A stretch of DNA of 64,000 nucleotides, taken from the NCBI RefSeq assembly GCF_006337105.1, contig NZ_CP040871.1:2870501-2934500 (forward strand), in the 5' to 3' direction. Positions 37,073-46,897 of this stretch are shown one piece after another. Under the pieces are notes generated by a model. The model had not been told where the DNA came from and did not search any database. It saw only the letters and a program-made list of their open reading frames with translations. The DNA comes from Thermomonas aquatica (GTDB lineage Bacteria; Pseudomonadota; Gammaproteobacteria; Xanthomonadales; Xanthomonadaceae). Position 1 is the first letter of the stretch, and every line of letters starts with the position of its first letter. The position numbers and the translations under genes were made by a program.

Positions 37073-37896
37073 GCGGGAAGCGCATCTTCATCACCGGCGG
37101 CGCGTCCGGCCTCGGTCGCGCGCTGGCCGAACGCCATGCGCGTGCGGGTTGGAAGGTGTGCATCGGCGACCTCGATGCCGAGCGCTGCGCCGACGCGCTG
37201 GCGGCGATCCGCGCGCATGCGCCGCACAGCCACGCGCTGGCCTGCGACGTCACCCGCGAGGACGCGCTGCAGGCCGCCGCCGACTGGCTGCAGCGCGAAT
37301 GGGGCGGGGTCGACGTGGTGGTCAACAATGCCGGCGTCGCGCAGATGGGCGGCATCGGCGAAACCACGCTCGAAGACTGGCAATGGGCGGTCGACATCAA
37401 CCTGCTCGGCGTGGTGCGCGGCTGCAAGGTGTTCGCGCCCGTGCTGAAGGCGCAGGGCGGCGGGCAGCTGGTCAACATCGCCTCGATGGCCGGGCTGGTG
37501 CACCTGCCGCAGGCCTCGGCCTACAACGCCACCAAGGCCGCGGTGGTCGCGCTCTCGGAAACCCTGCAACTGGAACTGGAGCCGGACAACATCGGCGTCA
37601 GCGTGGTCTGCCCGGCGTTCTTCCGCACCGACCTGGCCCGCAACATGCGCGCCGCGAACCCGGCGCTGGAAGGCATGACCAAGCGCCTGGTCGAACGCGC
37701 GCGGATCGGCGCCGACGAGATCGCCGACCGCATCTTCGACGGCATGCAGCGCGGCGATCCGCACATCCTCACCCATCCCGAAGCGAAACGGTTCTGGCGC
37801 TTGAAGCGACTGCTGCCGTATCGCCTGTACCTGGCGCTGATGCGCAGGCAACTGGCACGCGTGGCCGCGCGCATGCAGCGCAAGGCCGCATCGTGA
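37069..37896 (+). CDS. Short-chain dehydrogenase/reductase
   Basis: A 275-residue classical SDR with TGGASGLG (cofactor), VVVNNAG, an active-site Ser in NIASMAG and YNATK catalytic residues. The basic C-terminal tail (KRFWRLKRLLPYRLYLALMRR) is longer than in simple reductases and might associate with membrane or a partner. It is coupled by ATGA overlap to the acyl-CoA dehydrogenase gene and by GTGA to the kinase gene. In this setting a 3-hydroxyacyl-CoA or aldehyde/alcohol role is plausible but not shown. Confidence 0.9.
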   Translation: MSGKRIFITGGASGLGRALAERHARAGWKVCIGDLDAERCADALAAIRAHAPHSHALACDVTREDALQAAADWLQREWGGVDVVVNNAGVAQMGGIGETTLEDWQWAVDINLLGVVRGCKVFAPVLKAQGGGQLVNIASMAGLVHLPQASAYNATKAAVVALSETLQLELEPDNIGVSVVCPAFFRTDLARNMRAANPALEGMTKRLVERARIGADEIADRIFDGMQRGDPHILTHPEAKRFWRLKRLLPYRLYLALMRRQLARVAARMQRKAAS

Positions 37897-38969
37897 GCGC
37901 GGACGCGGCCGATGAGGCGCGCGCCGTACGCAGCGGCGAGGAGCTCGATATCGCCGCGGTCGATGCCTGGCTGAAGCAGGCATTGCCCGCGCTGCAGGGC
38001 ACGCCGCAGGTCACCCAATACGCCGGCGGTGCCTCGAACTGGACCTATCGGCTGCAATACGCCAACGACGACCTGATCCTGCGCCGCCCGCCGGCCGGCA
38101 CCAAGGCGAAGTCGGCGCACGACATGGGCCGCGAATTCCGCATCCAGCAGGCGTTGAAGCCGGTGTTCCCGCTGGTGCCGGAGATGCGCGCCTACTGCGC
38201 CGATGCCTCGGTGATCGGCGCCGAGTTCTACGCGATGCAGCGGCTGGCCGGGATCGTCCCGCGCAAGAACCTGCCGCGCGGGATCGCGTTGCCGCCTGAG
38301 CGCGTGCGCCTGCTGTGCACCAACGTGCTGGATACGCTGGTCGCGCTGCATCGGGTCGACCACCATGCGGCGGGGCTCGCTGGCATCGGCAAGGGCACGG
38401 GTTACGCGCAGCGCCAGATCGAGGGCTGGAGCAAGCGCTACCGCGACGCGCGCACCTGGAACGTGCCGCGCGGCGACAGGATCATGCGCTGGCTGGCCGC
38501 GAACCTGCCCGCGCAGGAACGCATCTGCGTCACCCACAATGATTTCCGCTTCGACAACGTGGTGCTGGATCCCGTCGATCCGACCCGCGTGGTCGGCGTG
38601 CTCGACTGGGAGCTGGCCACGCTGGGCGATCCGTTGATGGACCTCGGCAACACGCTGGCCTACTGGGTCGAGGCGGGCGACGATTTCATGGCGCAGGGCA
38701 TGCGTCGCCAGCCGACGCACCTGCCGGGCATGCTGAGCCGGCGCGAAGTCGTCGACTATTACTGCGGGAAGATGGATTTCGATGCGCGCGATTTCACCTT
38801 CCATGAGGTCTACGGCCTGTTCCGCTTGTCCGCCATCGCCCAGCAGATCTACTACCGCTACCACCACGGACAGACCCGCAATCCCGCGTTCAAGCGGTTC
38901 TGGCTGTTCGTGAACTACCTGCACTGGCGCTGCCGTCGCGCGATCGCCCGGCAAGGGAGCGTGCGATGA
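37893..38969 (+). CDS. APH-family kinase (ACAD10/11-LvaA-like phosphotransferase)
   Basis: A 358-residue aminoglycoside-phosphotransferase-fold kinase. It has the nucleotide loop YAGGASNWTYRL, an LRRPP Arg/Pro segment, the catalytic loop VTHNDFRFDNVVLD and the metal-binding VLDWELATLGDPLMDLG. These are typical of the ACAD10/11-associated kinases, which phosphorylate the 4-hydroxyl of acyl-CoAs, and not of antibiotic-resistance enzymes. It starts with GTG overlapping the SDR stop; no better start is near. The histidine phosphatase gene follows with a 4-nt overlap. Confidence 0.88.
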   Translation: MSADAADEARAVRSGEELDIAAVDAWLKQALPALQGTPQVTQYAGGASNWTYRLQYANDDLILRRPPAGTKAKSAHDMGREFRIQQALKPVFPLVPEMRAYCADASVIGAEFYAMQRLAGIVPRKNLPRGIALPPERVRLLCTNVLDTLVALHRVDHHAAGLAGIGKGTGYAQRQIEGWSKRYRDARTWNVPRGDRIMRWLAANLPAQERICVTHNDFRFDNVVLDPVDPTRVVGVLDWELATLGDPLMDLGNTLAYWVEAGDDFMAQGMRRQPTHLPGMLSRREVVDYYCGKMDFDARDFTFHEVYGLFRLSAIAQQIYYRYHHGQTRNPAFKRFWLFVNYLHWRCRRAIARQGSVR

Positions 38970-39658
38970 GCGCGGTGTACCTGATCCGCCATGGCCAGGC
39001 CTCGTTCGGTGCCGCCGACTACGACAGGCTCAGCGAGCGCGGCGAAACGCAGGCGCGGGTGTTGGGCGGTACGCTGGCCGCGCTGTCGCCGCGAGTCGGC
39101 GCGGTGATCAGCGGCGACATGCTGCGCCATCGCCAAACCGCGCAAGGCTGTTTGCAGGCGATGGGCCGCGCCGCCGAATGGCAGGTCGATGCCGGCTGGA
39201 ACGAGTTCGACCATGTGGGGGTGATCGATGCCCTGCATCCGGACGATGCCGGCCATGCACGGCTGCGTGCGGAATTGATGGCCGCGCCGGATCCGAAGCG
39301 CGCGTTCCAGGCGATGTTCGAGCAGGCCGTGGTGCGCTGGGTCGGCGGCGGGCATGACGACGACTACGTCGAGACCTGGCAGGCGTTCAGGGCGCGCTGC
39401 AGGGCGGCGTTGGCCGGCGTGCTCGATGCGTTGCCGCATGGGACGGATGCGCTGGTATTCACTTCCGGCGGGCCGATCGCGGCGCTGGCGCAGGACCTGC
39501 TGCGCATCCCCGACAGCGACGGCTTCCGCCTCAACTGGAACTTGGTGAATTGCGGCGTGACCAAGCTGGTGCGCGGGCGCGACGGCCTGCGCCTGTCCAC
39601 GCTCAACGGGCATGCGCATTTCGAAGGCGAGCACGCGGCACTGGTCACCTATCGTTGA
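38966..39658 (+). CDS. Histidine phosphatase family protein (phosphoglycerate-mutase fold)
   Basis: A 230-residue branch-1 histidine phosphatase. The RHG motif with nucleophilic His9 is in YLIRHGQASFG, the second arginine region is SGDMLRHRQTAQG, and the later conserved residues fall in TSGGPIAAL. Coupled by an ATGA overlap to the kinase gene. It might remove a phosphate from a pathway intermediate or do housekeeping; the sequence alone does not decide. Confidence 0.88.
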   Translation: MSAVYLIRHGQASFGAADYDRLSERGETQARVLGGTLAALSPRVGAVISGDMLRHRQTAQGCLQAMGRAAEWQVDAGWNEFDHVGVIDALHPDDAGHARLRAELMAAPDPKRAFQAMFEQAVVRWVGGGHDDDYVETWQAFRARCRAALAGVLDALPHGTDALVFTSGGPIAALAQDLLRIPDSDGFRLNWNLVNCGVTKLVRGRDGLRLSTLNGHAHFEGEHAALVTYR

Positions 39659-39666
39659 GGACAGGC

Positions 39667-40411
39667 ATGGGCAACAGCAACGTCATCATCATCGGCGCCA
39701 GCTCCGGGCTCGGCGCCGGCATGGCCCGCGAATTCGCCAGGCGCGGCCACGACCTCGGCCTGTGCGCGCGCCGGCTGGACCGGCTGGAATCGCTCAAGGC
39801 CGAACTGGAAGCCGCGCATCCCGGCATCCGCATCGTCGTGCGCACGCTCGACGTGACCGACTACGCCCGGGTCTTCGAGGTCGTGCGCGGGTTCCGCGGC
39901 GACTTCGGCCGACTCGACCGGGTCGTCGTCAATGCAGGCATCGGCCAGGGCATGCCGGTCGGCAAGGGCGGCTTCGAGCGCAACAAGGCGATCATCGAGA
40001 CCAACCTGATCGCCGCGCTGGCGCAGTGCGAGGCGGCGATGGAAATCTTCCGCGCGCAGGATCGCGGCCACCTCGCGGTGATCTCGTCGGTGAGTTCGAT
40101 ACGCGGCTTCCGTGGCGGGCTGACCGCCTACGCGGCGAGCAAGGCCGGCGTGGCCTCGCTGGCCGAAGGCATCCGCGCCGACATGCTGCGCAAGCCGCGG
40201 ATCAGGGTCAGCACCTTGCTGCCGGGCTACATCCGCACCGAGATGAACGAGGATGCGCCGGCCGCGCACACGCCGTTCATGATCGATGGCGAACGCGGCT
40301 GCCGCCTGCTCACCGCGGCGATCCTGCGCGAACCCGACGTGGCCTACGTGCCGTGGTGGCCGTGGGCGCCGCTGGCATGGGTGCTGAAGCGCCTGCCGCT
40401 GCGCTGGGTGG

Positions 40412-40425
<14 letters not shown>
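39667..40425 (+). CDS. Short-chain dehydrogenase/reductase
   Basis: A 252-residue SDR with IIGASSGLGAGMA as cofactor loop, VVNAGIGQG, an active-site Ser in ISSVSS and YAASKAG as catalytic Tyr/Lys. The tail PWWPWAPLAWVLKRLPLRW is aromatic and basic, suggesting membrane contact. It begins 8 bp after the phosphatase gene with a GAGG 5 nt ahead, and its last 14 bp overlap the end of thiD on the other strand. Substrate unknown. Confidence 0.88.
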
Positions 40426-41227
<802 letters not shown>

Positions 41228-41264
41228 GAAGGGATTCCGGAAGTCGGGCGGCAATGATGCCGGT

Positions 41265-41948
41265 TCAGGCGGATTCGGCGCCGCCGCGCCGCACTTGCGC
41301 GTGCCGATACACGGCATAGCCCAGGCCGATGCTGCCGGTGATCGCGGCCGGCACCGCAAGCGCACGGTAGCCGAAGTGCATGAACAGCAGCGCGCCCAGC
41401 ACCGCGCCGGTGAAGAAGCCGGCGATGATCAACCCGCACAGCATCAGCCGTCGCTTCTGCAGCGGCAGGCCGCGCAGGGCATGGCCGATGCCGATGCCGA
41501 GGTCGGTGAACATGCCGGACAGGTGGCTGGTGCGGATCACCGCGCCGCTGTAGGTGGTGGCCATCGCGTTCTGCAGGCCGCAGGCCATCGCCGCCAGCAG
41601 CGCGCCGGCGAGTTGGCCGTGGCGGAACAGCGGGATCGCCGCGAACAGCAGCAGCGATTCCAGGACCAGCGCCACGCCGTAGCGGCGGCCGAGCTTGAGC
41701 GTGCTGTCCTGGATCAGCATCCCGCTGAGCGCGGCGCCGGCCATGAACGCCAGCGCCACGCCGGCAAGATGCGAGATGGCCCGCAGGTCGCGCTTGGCCA
41801 CCGCCTCGCCGAGCAGGGTGGTGGTGCCGGTGAGATGGGTGATCGCCTGGTGCTCGAAACCCAGGTAACCGACCACGTTGACCATGCCGGCGACGCAGGC
41901 CAGCAGGCCTGCGCCGATCCAGACCCAGCGCGGCAATGCCACTCCCAT
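41265..41948 (-). CDS. DUF1275 (YoaK-like) membrane protein
   Basis: A 227-residue integral membrane protein with about six hydrophobic segments and the family features [17 protein letters not shown] near the N-terminus and [25 protein letters not shown] in the middle. DUF1275 proteins are of unknown function and may be transporters. It lies 9 bp after phoH and 37 bp before thiD on the same strand. Confidence 0.87.
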   Translation of the reverse strand: MGVALPRWVWIGAGLLACVAGMVNVVGYLGFEHQAITHLTGTTTLLGEAVAKRDLRAISHLAGVALAFMAGAALSGMLIQDSTLKLGRRYGVALVLESLLLFAAIPLFRHGQLAGALLAAMACGLQNAMATTYSGAVIRTSHLSGMFTDLGIGIGHALRGLPLQKRRLMLCGLIIAGFFTGAVLGALLFMHFGYRALAVPAAITGSIGLGYAVYRHAQVRRGGAESA

Positions 41949-41957
41949 CGCGGGCCG

Positions 41958-43355
41958 CTACAACACTTCCGAAGCGAAGTCGGCCAGCCGCGAGCGCTCG
42001 CCGCGACGCAGGGTGATGTGCGCGCTGTGCGCCCAGTGCTTGAAGCGGTCCACCGCGTAGGTCAGGCCGGAAGTCGTTTCGGTGAGGTAGGGCGTGTCGA
42101 TCTGTTCCACGTTGCCCAGGCAGACGATCTTGGTGCCCGGACCGGCGCGGGTGATCAGGGTCTTCATCTGCTTCGGCGTGAGGTTCTGCGCCTCGTCGAG
42201 GATCAGGTAGCGCGACAGGAAGGTGCGGCCGCGCATGAAGTTCATCGAGCGGATCTTGATGCGGCTGGCGAGCAGGTCGTTGGTCGCCGCGCGGCCCCAG
42301 GCGCCGCCGTCCTGGTTGTGCGTGAGCACTTCCAGGTTGTCGGTCAGCGCGCCCATCCACGGCGTCATCTTTTCCTCTTCGGTGCCGGGCAGGAAGCCGA
42401 TGTCCTCGCCGACGCTGACCGTGGCGCGGGTCATGATGATCTCGCGGTAACGCTGCGCGTCCATGGTCTGCGCCAGGCCCGCGGCCAGCGCCAGCAATGT
42501 CTTGCCGGTGCCGGCGGTGCCGAGCAGGGTGACGAAGTCGATTTCCGGGTCCATCAACGCGTTGAGCGCGAAGTTCTGCTCGCGGTTGCGGGCGAGGATG
42601 CCCCACACCGCATGCTGGCTGTGGCGGAAGTCGTCGACGATCTGCAGGGTCACCTTGCTGTCGGTGACCTTGGCCACCTTCATCTCGGCGTCATCGTCGC
42701 CGGGCAGGTACAGGAACTGGTTCGGGTACCAGTCGTCGTCCTCGCTGCGCGCGATTTCGTAGTAGGTGCGGCCCTTGTCGGTCCACGAGCGCAGGTCCTT
42801 GCCGTGGCGCGACCAGAAATCCTCCGGCAGCGCGGTGGCGCCGGTGTAGAGCAGGCTGAAATCGTCCAGCGCGCGGTCGTTCTCGTAATCCTCCGACACG
42901 ATGCCGGCGATCGAGGCCTTGATCCGCAGGTTGATGTCCTTGGACACGAATACCACCGGCGCGCCGGGGTCGGATTCCTTCAGCGCCAGGATCGCGCCGA
43001 GGATGTTGTTGTCCGGGATCACCGTGCCGAAGCGCTTGCCGGCGTCGAAGTCGCCGGTCTGGAACAGCAGCCGGCCGGCGCTTTCCGCGCCGCGCAGCTG
43101 CAGCCCGTTCGGGCGCACCAGGGCGATGCCGTTGTGCACGTCGGCGCTGCCGTGCGCCTCGATCAGCTCGTTGAGGAAGCGACTGACCTGGCGCGCGTTG
43201 CGGCTGGCCTCGCTGGTGCCTTTCTTGCCGTTGTCGAGCTCCTCCATCACCTGCATCGGCAGGTAGACGTCGTGCTCCTCGAACTTGAACAGCGCGGTCG
43301 GGTCGTGCATCAACACATTGGTGTCGAGGACGTAGATGCGCTTGCTTCGCGTCAT
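41958..43355 (-). CDS. PhoH family ATPase with N-terminal PIN domain (PhoH2 type)
   Basis: A 465-residue PIN-PhoH fusion. The N-terminal PIN nuclease domain (about 1-140) keeps acidic residues (D11 in [11 protein letters not shown], then E39, D115, D140). The C-terminal PhoH ATPase has Walker A GTAGTGKT (279-286) and Walker [11 protein letters not shown]. PhoH2 proteins are reported as RNA helicase/RNases, so an RNA-processing role is likely. Start ATG 43355 has GGAA upstream. It follows bcp after 151 bp that hold a GC-rich hairpin. Confidence 0.92.
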   Translation of the reverse strand: MTRSKRIYVLDTNVLMHDPTALFKFEEHDVYLPMQVMEELDNGKKGTSEASRNARQVSRFLNELIEAHGSADVHNGIALVRPNGLQLRGAESAGRLLFQTGDFDAGKRFGTVIPDNNILGAILALKESDPGAPVVFVSKDINLRIKASIAGIVSEDYENDRALDDFSLLYTGATALPEDFWSRHGKDLRSWTDKGRTYYEIARSEDDDWYPNQFLYLPGDDDAEMKVAKVTDSKVTLQIVDDFRHSQHAVWGILARNREQNFALNALMDPEIDFVTLLGTAGTGKTLLALAAGLAQTMDAQRYREIIMTRATVSVGEDIGFLPGTEEEKMTPWMGALTDNLEVLTHNQDGGAWGRAATNDLLASRIKIRSMNFMRGRTFLSRYLILDEAQNLTPKQMKTLITRAGPGTKIVCLGNVEQIDTPYLTETTSGLTYAVDRFKHWAHSAHITLRRGERSRLADFASEVL

Positions 43356-43461
43356 GCTGGGATTCCTGCAGTCGGACAGCGGCGGGCCACCACATCCCGC
43401 GGGGCGGGGCGGTGGGTGAAGAGGAGCGGCTTGCGCGCCACTGGCGCGCGCGACGATGAAC

Positions 43462-43482
43462 GCCCGGCGCGCTGCGCCGGGC
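43462..43482. terminator. GC-rich hairpin between bcp and phoH
   Basis: GCCCGGCGC and GCGCCGGGC form a perfect 9-bp stem with a GCT loop. Neither side has a T-run, so this is at best a pause site or factor-dependent terminator. The remaining 43356-43506 interval shows nothing else. Confidence 0.35.
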
Positions 43483-43506
43483 CGGACGGGGTGGAAACGG
43501 ATGCGG

Positions 43507-43977
43507 TCACTTGCTCTTCGCGGCCTTCAGCGCGTCGAGGACGGCCTGTGCGTGGCCGGGCACTTTCACCGGCTGCCATTGCTGGCGGATGACGCCGGCG
43601 GGATCGATCAGGAAGGTGCTGCGGACGATGCCGATGTACTCGCGGCCGTACAGCTTCTTCGGCTGGATCACGCCGAACGCGTTGCACACGGTTTCGTCGG
43701 CGTCGCTGGCCAGGTCGAACTTGAAGCCCTGCTTGGCGATGAAGTTCTGGTGCGCCTTCAGCGAATCCTTCGACACGCCCAGCACCTGCGCGCCGGCGCG
43801 CTTGAAGTTCGCCAGCAGCGCGTTGAAGTCCTGGCCTTCGGTGGTGCAGGCCGGGGTGGAATCCTTCGGGTAGAAGTACAGCACCAGCCACTTGCCGGCG
43901 TAATCGCCCAGCGTCGCGGCCTTGCCGCTGGACAGGGCCAGGGGAAGATCGGGAACGCGGTCGCCGGTCTGCAGCAT
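43507..43977 (-). CDS. bcp: Thioredoxin-dependent peroxiredoxin Bcp/PrxQ
   Basis: Bcp reduces hydrogen and organic peroxides. The 156-residue product has the thioredoxin fold and peroxidatic Cys44 in [11 protein letters not shown]. The resolving Cys five residues later in E. coli Bcp is absent; the only other Cys is near residue 88 (DETVCNAF), so it is a 1-Cys or atypical type. Start ATG 43977 overlaps the gcvR stop by one base (TGATG). Confidence 0.93.
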   Translation of the reverse strand: MLQTGDRVPDLPLALSSGKAATLGDYAGKWLVLYFYPKDSTPACTTEGQDFNALLANFKRAGAQVLGVSKDSLKAHQNFIAKQGFKFDLASDADETVCNAFGVIQPKKLYGREYIGIVRSTFLIDPAGVIRQQWQPVKVPGHAQAVLDALKAAKSK

Positions 43978-44537
43978 CAGTACTTCATCGGATCCATGAT
44001 GGCGTCGAGGTTCAGGTGGTCGCAGAACTCGAGGAAGTCGTCGCGCAGGGCGGCGATGTGCATGTCCGAGGGCACGCCGATGGTCAGCTGGGCGGAGAAC
44101 ATGTCGGCGCCGGTCTGCATCGCCCGGTAGCGCGAGCAGTGCAGGCTCTCGATGGTGATGCCCTGGCGGTCGAAGAAATCCGCCAGCTGGAACAGGATGC
44201 CTGGCTTGTCCGAGGCGATCACCTCGACCACGTAGGGCAGCAGGCTGGACTGCACGGGCTTCGGCCCGGTGCGGTACCAGACCAGCTTCAGGCCTTCCTC
44301 GCGCTCCAGCTTGGTCAGCATGGTCTCGAGCTTGGCCACCGCGTCCCAGGAGCCGGTGGCGAGCGCGGTCACCGACACGTCGCGGCCGACCGTGGCCAGG
44401 CGGGTGTCCACCAGGTTGCAGCCGGAGTCGGCGATGCGGCGGGTGACGGCAAGCAGGGGCGACTGCGGATGCGTGCTGTACGCGTTGATCAGCAGGTGGT
44501 TTTCGTTCGGCGCTGGCCGTGCGGTGGTGTCGGTCAA
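43977..44537 (-). CDS. gcvR: GcvR-like glycine cleavage system regulator (two ACT domains)
   Basis: A 186-residue protein with two ACT domains: [19 protein letters not shown] to about residue 90, then [21 protein letters not shown]. GcvR-type proteins bind glycine and control GcvA in enterobacteria; direct evidence here is only family resemblance. No ATG or GTG exists in frame between the predicted promoter and the first ACT domain; TTG 44537 is the only plausible start. The gene is divergent from dapA and coupled to bcp. Confidence 0.85.
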   Translation of the reverse strand: MTDTTARPAPNENHLLINAYSTHPQSPLLAVTRRIADSGCNLVDTRLATVGRDVSVTALATGSWDAVAKLETMLTKLEREEGLKLVWYRTGPKPVQSSLLPYVVEVIASDKPGILFQLADFFDRQGITIESLHCSRYRAMQTGADMFSAQLTIGVPSDMHIAALRDDFLEFCDHLNLDAIMDPMKY

Positions 44538-44606
44538 GTGGGCGTCCGAAGCGGTTGGGGCGTCTGGCTGAAATCGGCGATCGGCATGCGGGCATCGCGT
44601 GCCGCC

Positions 44607-44643
44607 AGCATACTTGCCGGCCCTTTCGCGCCGCAAGTAAGAT
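44607..44643. promoter_or_regulatory. Overlapping divergent promoters of gcvR and dapA
   Basis: For dapA: TTGCCG (44614-44619), 18 bp, TAAGAT (44638-44643), start near 44650. For gcvR on the minus strand: TTGCGG, 18 bp, TATGCT (44612-44607), start near 44600. The two promoters interleave, so transcription of one should hinder the other. Both leaders are about 62 nt. Confidence 0.5.
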
Positions 44644-44711
44644 CGGCCGCACAACCCCCCGTCCGTCCGCGCCGGCCGCGTCGCGCCTGCGCCCAGCCTC
44701 GAGCCTTCCCC

Positions 44712-45614
44712 TTGCAACTTTCCGGCAGCATCACCGCGCTGGCGACGCCGTTCACGGCCGCCGGCGAGATCGACCTTTCCGCCTGGCAGCGCCTGCTGCA
44801 GGGGCAGCTCGATGCCGGTACCCGCGGCATCGTCGTGGCCGGTTCGACCGGCGAGGCCGCGGCCCTGTTCGATCCCGAATACGAGACCCTGCTGCGTACC
44901 GCGGTGGAGCAGGTCGGCGGGCGCATCCCGGTGCTGGCCGGTACCGGCCAGTCGAGTACCGCCAAGACCATCGAGGCCAATCGCCGCGCTGCCGCGCTGG
45001 GTGCGGATGCCGCGTTGGTCGTGACCCCGCCCTACGTGCGGCCGACCCAAGCCGGCCTGCTGGCGCATTACCGCGCGGTCGCGGACGATGGCGGGCTGCC
45101 GGTGGTGCTGTACAACGTGCCGGGCCGCACCGGTTGCGACCTGGCGGCGGAAACCAGCGGCGAACTGTCGCTGCACCCCAACATCGTCGGCATCAAGGAG
45201 GCGCGCGCCGACGGCGAGCGGATGGAAGCCCTGTTGCCGTTGCGCCGCAGCGGCTTCGCCGTGCTCAGCGGCGACGATCCGACCGCGGCACGCGCCATGC
45301 TGGCCGGCGCCGACGGCATCGTCTCGGTGGCCTCCAACGTGGTGCCGAATGCCTTCCGCCGCCTCTGCGAGCTGGCCCTGGGCGGCGATGCCGAGGGTGC
45401 GGAGGAGTTCGATGCGCGCCTGCACGCCCTCTACCACTTCCTTGGCATCGAATCGAACCCGATCCCGGTGAAAGCCCTACTGGCGCTGAACGGAATCGGC
45501 CACGGCCTGCGCCTGCCGCTGCAGCCGCTATCATCGACACATGCCGCCGAGGCCCTGCGCCTGCACGCGGACATCCTCCAACTCGAACAACGCTGCCGCC
45601 TGCAGGCGGCCTGA
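44712..45614 (+). CDS. dapA: 4-hydroxy-tetrahydrodipicolinate synthase
   Basis: DapA condenses pyruvate with aspartate semialdehyde, the first step to diaminopimelate and lysine. The 300-residue TIM barrel has the Schiff-base K162 (NIVGIKEA), Tyr134 ([10 protein letters not shown]) and [10 protein letters not shown]. It starts with TTG ([14 protein letters not shown] after initiation); no in-frame ATG or GTG occurs between the predicted promoter and this codon, and the family N-terminus begins here. bamC follows, as in E. coli dapA-bamC. Confidence 0.94.
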   Translation: MQLSGSITALATPFTAAGEIDLSAWQRLLQGQLDAGTRGIVVAGSTGEAAALFDPEYETLLRTAVEQVGGRIPVLAGTGQSSTAKTIEANRRAAALGADAALVVTPPYVRPTQAGLLAHYRAVADDGGLPVVLYNVPGRTGCDLAAETSGELSLHPNIVGIKEARADGERMEALLPLRRSGFAVLSGDDPTAARAMLAGADGIVSVASNVVPNAFRRLCELALGGDAEGAEEFDARLHALYHFLGIESNPIPVKALLALNGIGHGLRLPLQPLSSTHAAEALRLHADILQLEQRCRLQAA

Positions 45615-45626
45615 CAGGAGCTCCTG

Positions 45627-46145
45627 ATGCCCCGTTTCTCCCGCGCCTCCCGCCTCGCCGCCCCGCTGGCTGCCCTCGTGCTGGTGGCGGCCGTGTCCGG
45701 CTGCAGCATGTTCGGCAAGAAGAACGAGCTGTATGCCCAGAGCGCCGAAAGCCGGCCGCTGGAAGTGCCGCCGGACCTCGACCGTCCGTCCGCGGATCGT
45801 GCCATGGCCCTGCCGGCCGCGGGCGGCAGCGTGTCCGCCTCGGGCATGAACAACGCCGGCGGCGGCAGCGCCGCGCCGATCGGCTTCAATGCCAGCGGCG
45901 ACCGCGACGCCATCTTCGCCAAGGTCGGCGAGGTGCTGGGCGCCACGTCCGGCGTGAAGGTGGTGAACCGCGCCCAGATCCTGGGCACCTACGACGTCGA
46001 CTACATGGGCGCGAAGTTCCTGGTGCGCGTGACCAAGGTGGGCGATGGCGCCTACGTGTCCGCGGTCGACCCGCGCGGCCTGCCGCCGACCGGCGAAGCC
46101 CCGGTCAAGCTGGTCGCCGCGCTGAAGGCGGCGATCGCGCCGTAA
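45627..46145 (+). CDS. Short BamC-like outer-membrane lipoprotein
   Basis: A 172-residue lipoprotein with lipobox VSGC (Cys26) and the motif SRPLEVPPDLDRP, which resembles the conserved N-terminal peptide by which BamC contacts BamD. A Gly/Ser/Ala-rich linker and one small alpha/beta domain follow. E. coli BamC is about twice as long with two such domains. The dapA-bamC gene order is the same as in E. coli. CAGGAG lies 6-11 nt before the ATG. Assignment rests on the lipobox, the motif and synteny. Confidence 0.75.
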   Translation: MPRFSRASRLAAPLAALVLVAAVSGCSMFGKKNELYAQSAESRPLEVPPDLDRPSADRAMALPAAGGSVSASGMNNAGGGSAAPIGFNASGDRDAIFAKVGEVLGATSGVKVVNRAQILGTYDVDYMGAKFLVRVTKVGDGAYVSAVDPRGLPPTGEAPVKLVAALKAAIAP

Positions 46146-46166
46146 CCGGGCGCTTGCCGGATGCAG

Positions 46167-46191
46167 AAAGGGCGCCGTGAGGCGCCCTTTT
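46167..46191. terminator. Bidirectional rho-independent terminator (bamC-like gene / fdxA)
   Basis: AAAGGGCGCC and GGCGCCCTTT form a 10-bp stem with a GTGA loop. A T-run follows on the plus strand and the opposite strand also gains Ts, so it can serve both convergent genes. Confidence 0.88.
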
Positions 46192-46209
46192 GCTTGCAGT
46201 CCACGCCGC

Positions 46210-46533
46210 TCAGCGTTCCAGCAGCGGCAGTTTGTTCGGCTTGCCGTCCCACTCCGCGGCATCCGCCGGCGGGTCCTTGCGGGTGGTCAGCACCGGCCAT
46301 GCCTTCGCCAGTTCCGCATTGAGCGCGACGAAGCCTTCCTGCCCCGCGGGCACGTCCTCTTCCGGGAAGATCGCATTGACCGGGCATTCCGGTTCGCACA
46401 GGGTGCAGTCGATGCACTCGTCCGGATCGATCACCAGGAAGTTCGGGCCTTCGTGGAAACAGTCGACCGGGCACACTTCCACGCAGTCGGTGTGCTTGCA
46501 CTTGATGCAGTTTTCGGTGACGACGAAGGGCAT
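46210..46533 (-). CDS. fdxA: 7Fe ferredoxin (FdxA type, [3Fe-4S][4Fe-4S])
   Basis: A 107-residue low-potential ferredoxin like Azotobacter FdI. Cysteines 9, 12, 17, 21 and 25 lie in [19 protein letters not shown], and 40, 43, 46 and 50 in [15 protein letters not shown]; this pattern fits one 3Fe-4S and one 4Fe-4S cluster. The C-terminal extension ([11 protein letters not shown]) is also typical. A TAAACT hexamer at 46567-46562 on the minus strand may be its -10 (leader about 22 nt). Expected partner is a ferredoxin-NADP reductase, not in this window. Confidence 0.95.
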   Translation of the reverse strand: MPFVVTENCIKCKHTDCVEVCPVDCFHEGPNFLVIDPDECIDCTLCEPECPVNAIFPEEDVPAGQEGFVALNAELAKAWPVLTTRKDPPADAAEWDGKPNKLPLLER

Positions 46534-46575
46534 GGGCAGCGATCCGTGGCGCGATGCGGGTAGTTTAGCGCCGCG

Positions 46576-46598
46576 GAAAAACGCCAGCAGCGTTTTTC
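46576..46598. repeat. Hairpin upstream of fdxA
   Basis: GAAAAACGC and GCGTTTTTC are perfect 9-bp arms with a CAGCA loop. The element lies just upstream of the putative fdxA -10. It could be a weak terminator remnant or a protein-binding site. Confidence 0.4.
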
Positions 46599-46640
46599 GG
46601 CCATGCGCGGCGCCGATCCGTGGGAAGCCGGGGCGGCAAC

Positions 46641-46671
46641 AAAAAAGAAACCCGCGCACTGCGCGGGTTTC
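46641..46671 (-). terminator. Rho-independent terminator of tRNA-Glu
   Basis: On the minus strand GAAACCCGCGC and its complement form an 11-bp stem with a 3-nt loop, followed by TTTTTTGTT. It begins 7 nt after the tRNA-Glu CCA. Confidence 0.88.
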
Positions 46672-46677
46672 CGGGAT

Positions 46678-46753
46678 TGGTACTCCCAACGGGATTCGAA
46701 CCCGTGTTACTGCCTTGAGAGGGCGGTGTCCTAGGCCTCTAGACGATGGGAGC
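46678..46753 (-). tRNA. tRNA-Glu (anticodon CUC)
   Basis: A 76-nt tRNA with CCA encoded. The D-arm region GTCTAGAGGCCTAGGAC is typical of tRNA-Glu, the anticodon loop is CTCTCAA (CUC) and the T-arm is ACGGG-TTCGAAT-CCCGT. Two oddities: the anticodon stem CCGCC/GGCAG contains a C-A mismatch (28-42), and the acceptor stem opens with a G1-U72 pair. Otherwise the fold is complete. Confidence 0.9.
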
Positions 46754-46897
46754 AGGGTGGTGCCGAACTGCGCCGGTTGGACGACCGGCGTTCGGGGCGG
46801 CTGGGCCGCACGCCGAGCTTGCTAGTATAGAGGGCTGCGTCCGCCACTGGCAACGCACCCGACCCGTTTCAGGAACCGCGCGGCACGGCCGCCAAGC

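Noticed and set aside
37893..38969. Aminoglycoside resistance gene
   Set aside because: The fold is APH, but the motifs and the acyl-CoA dehydrogenase/SDR operon context fit the ACAD-associated kinase group.
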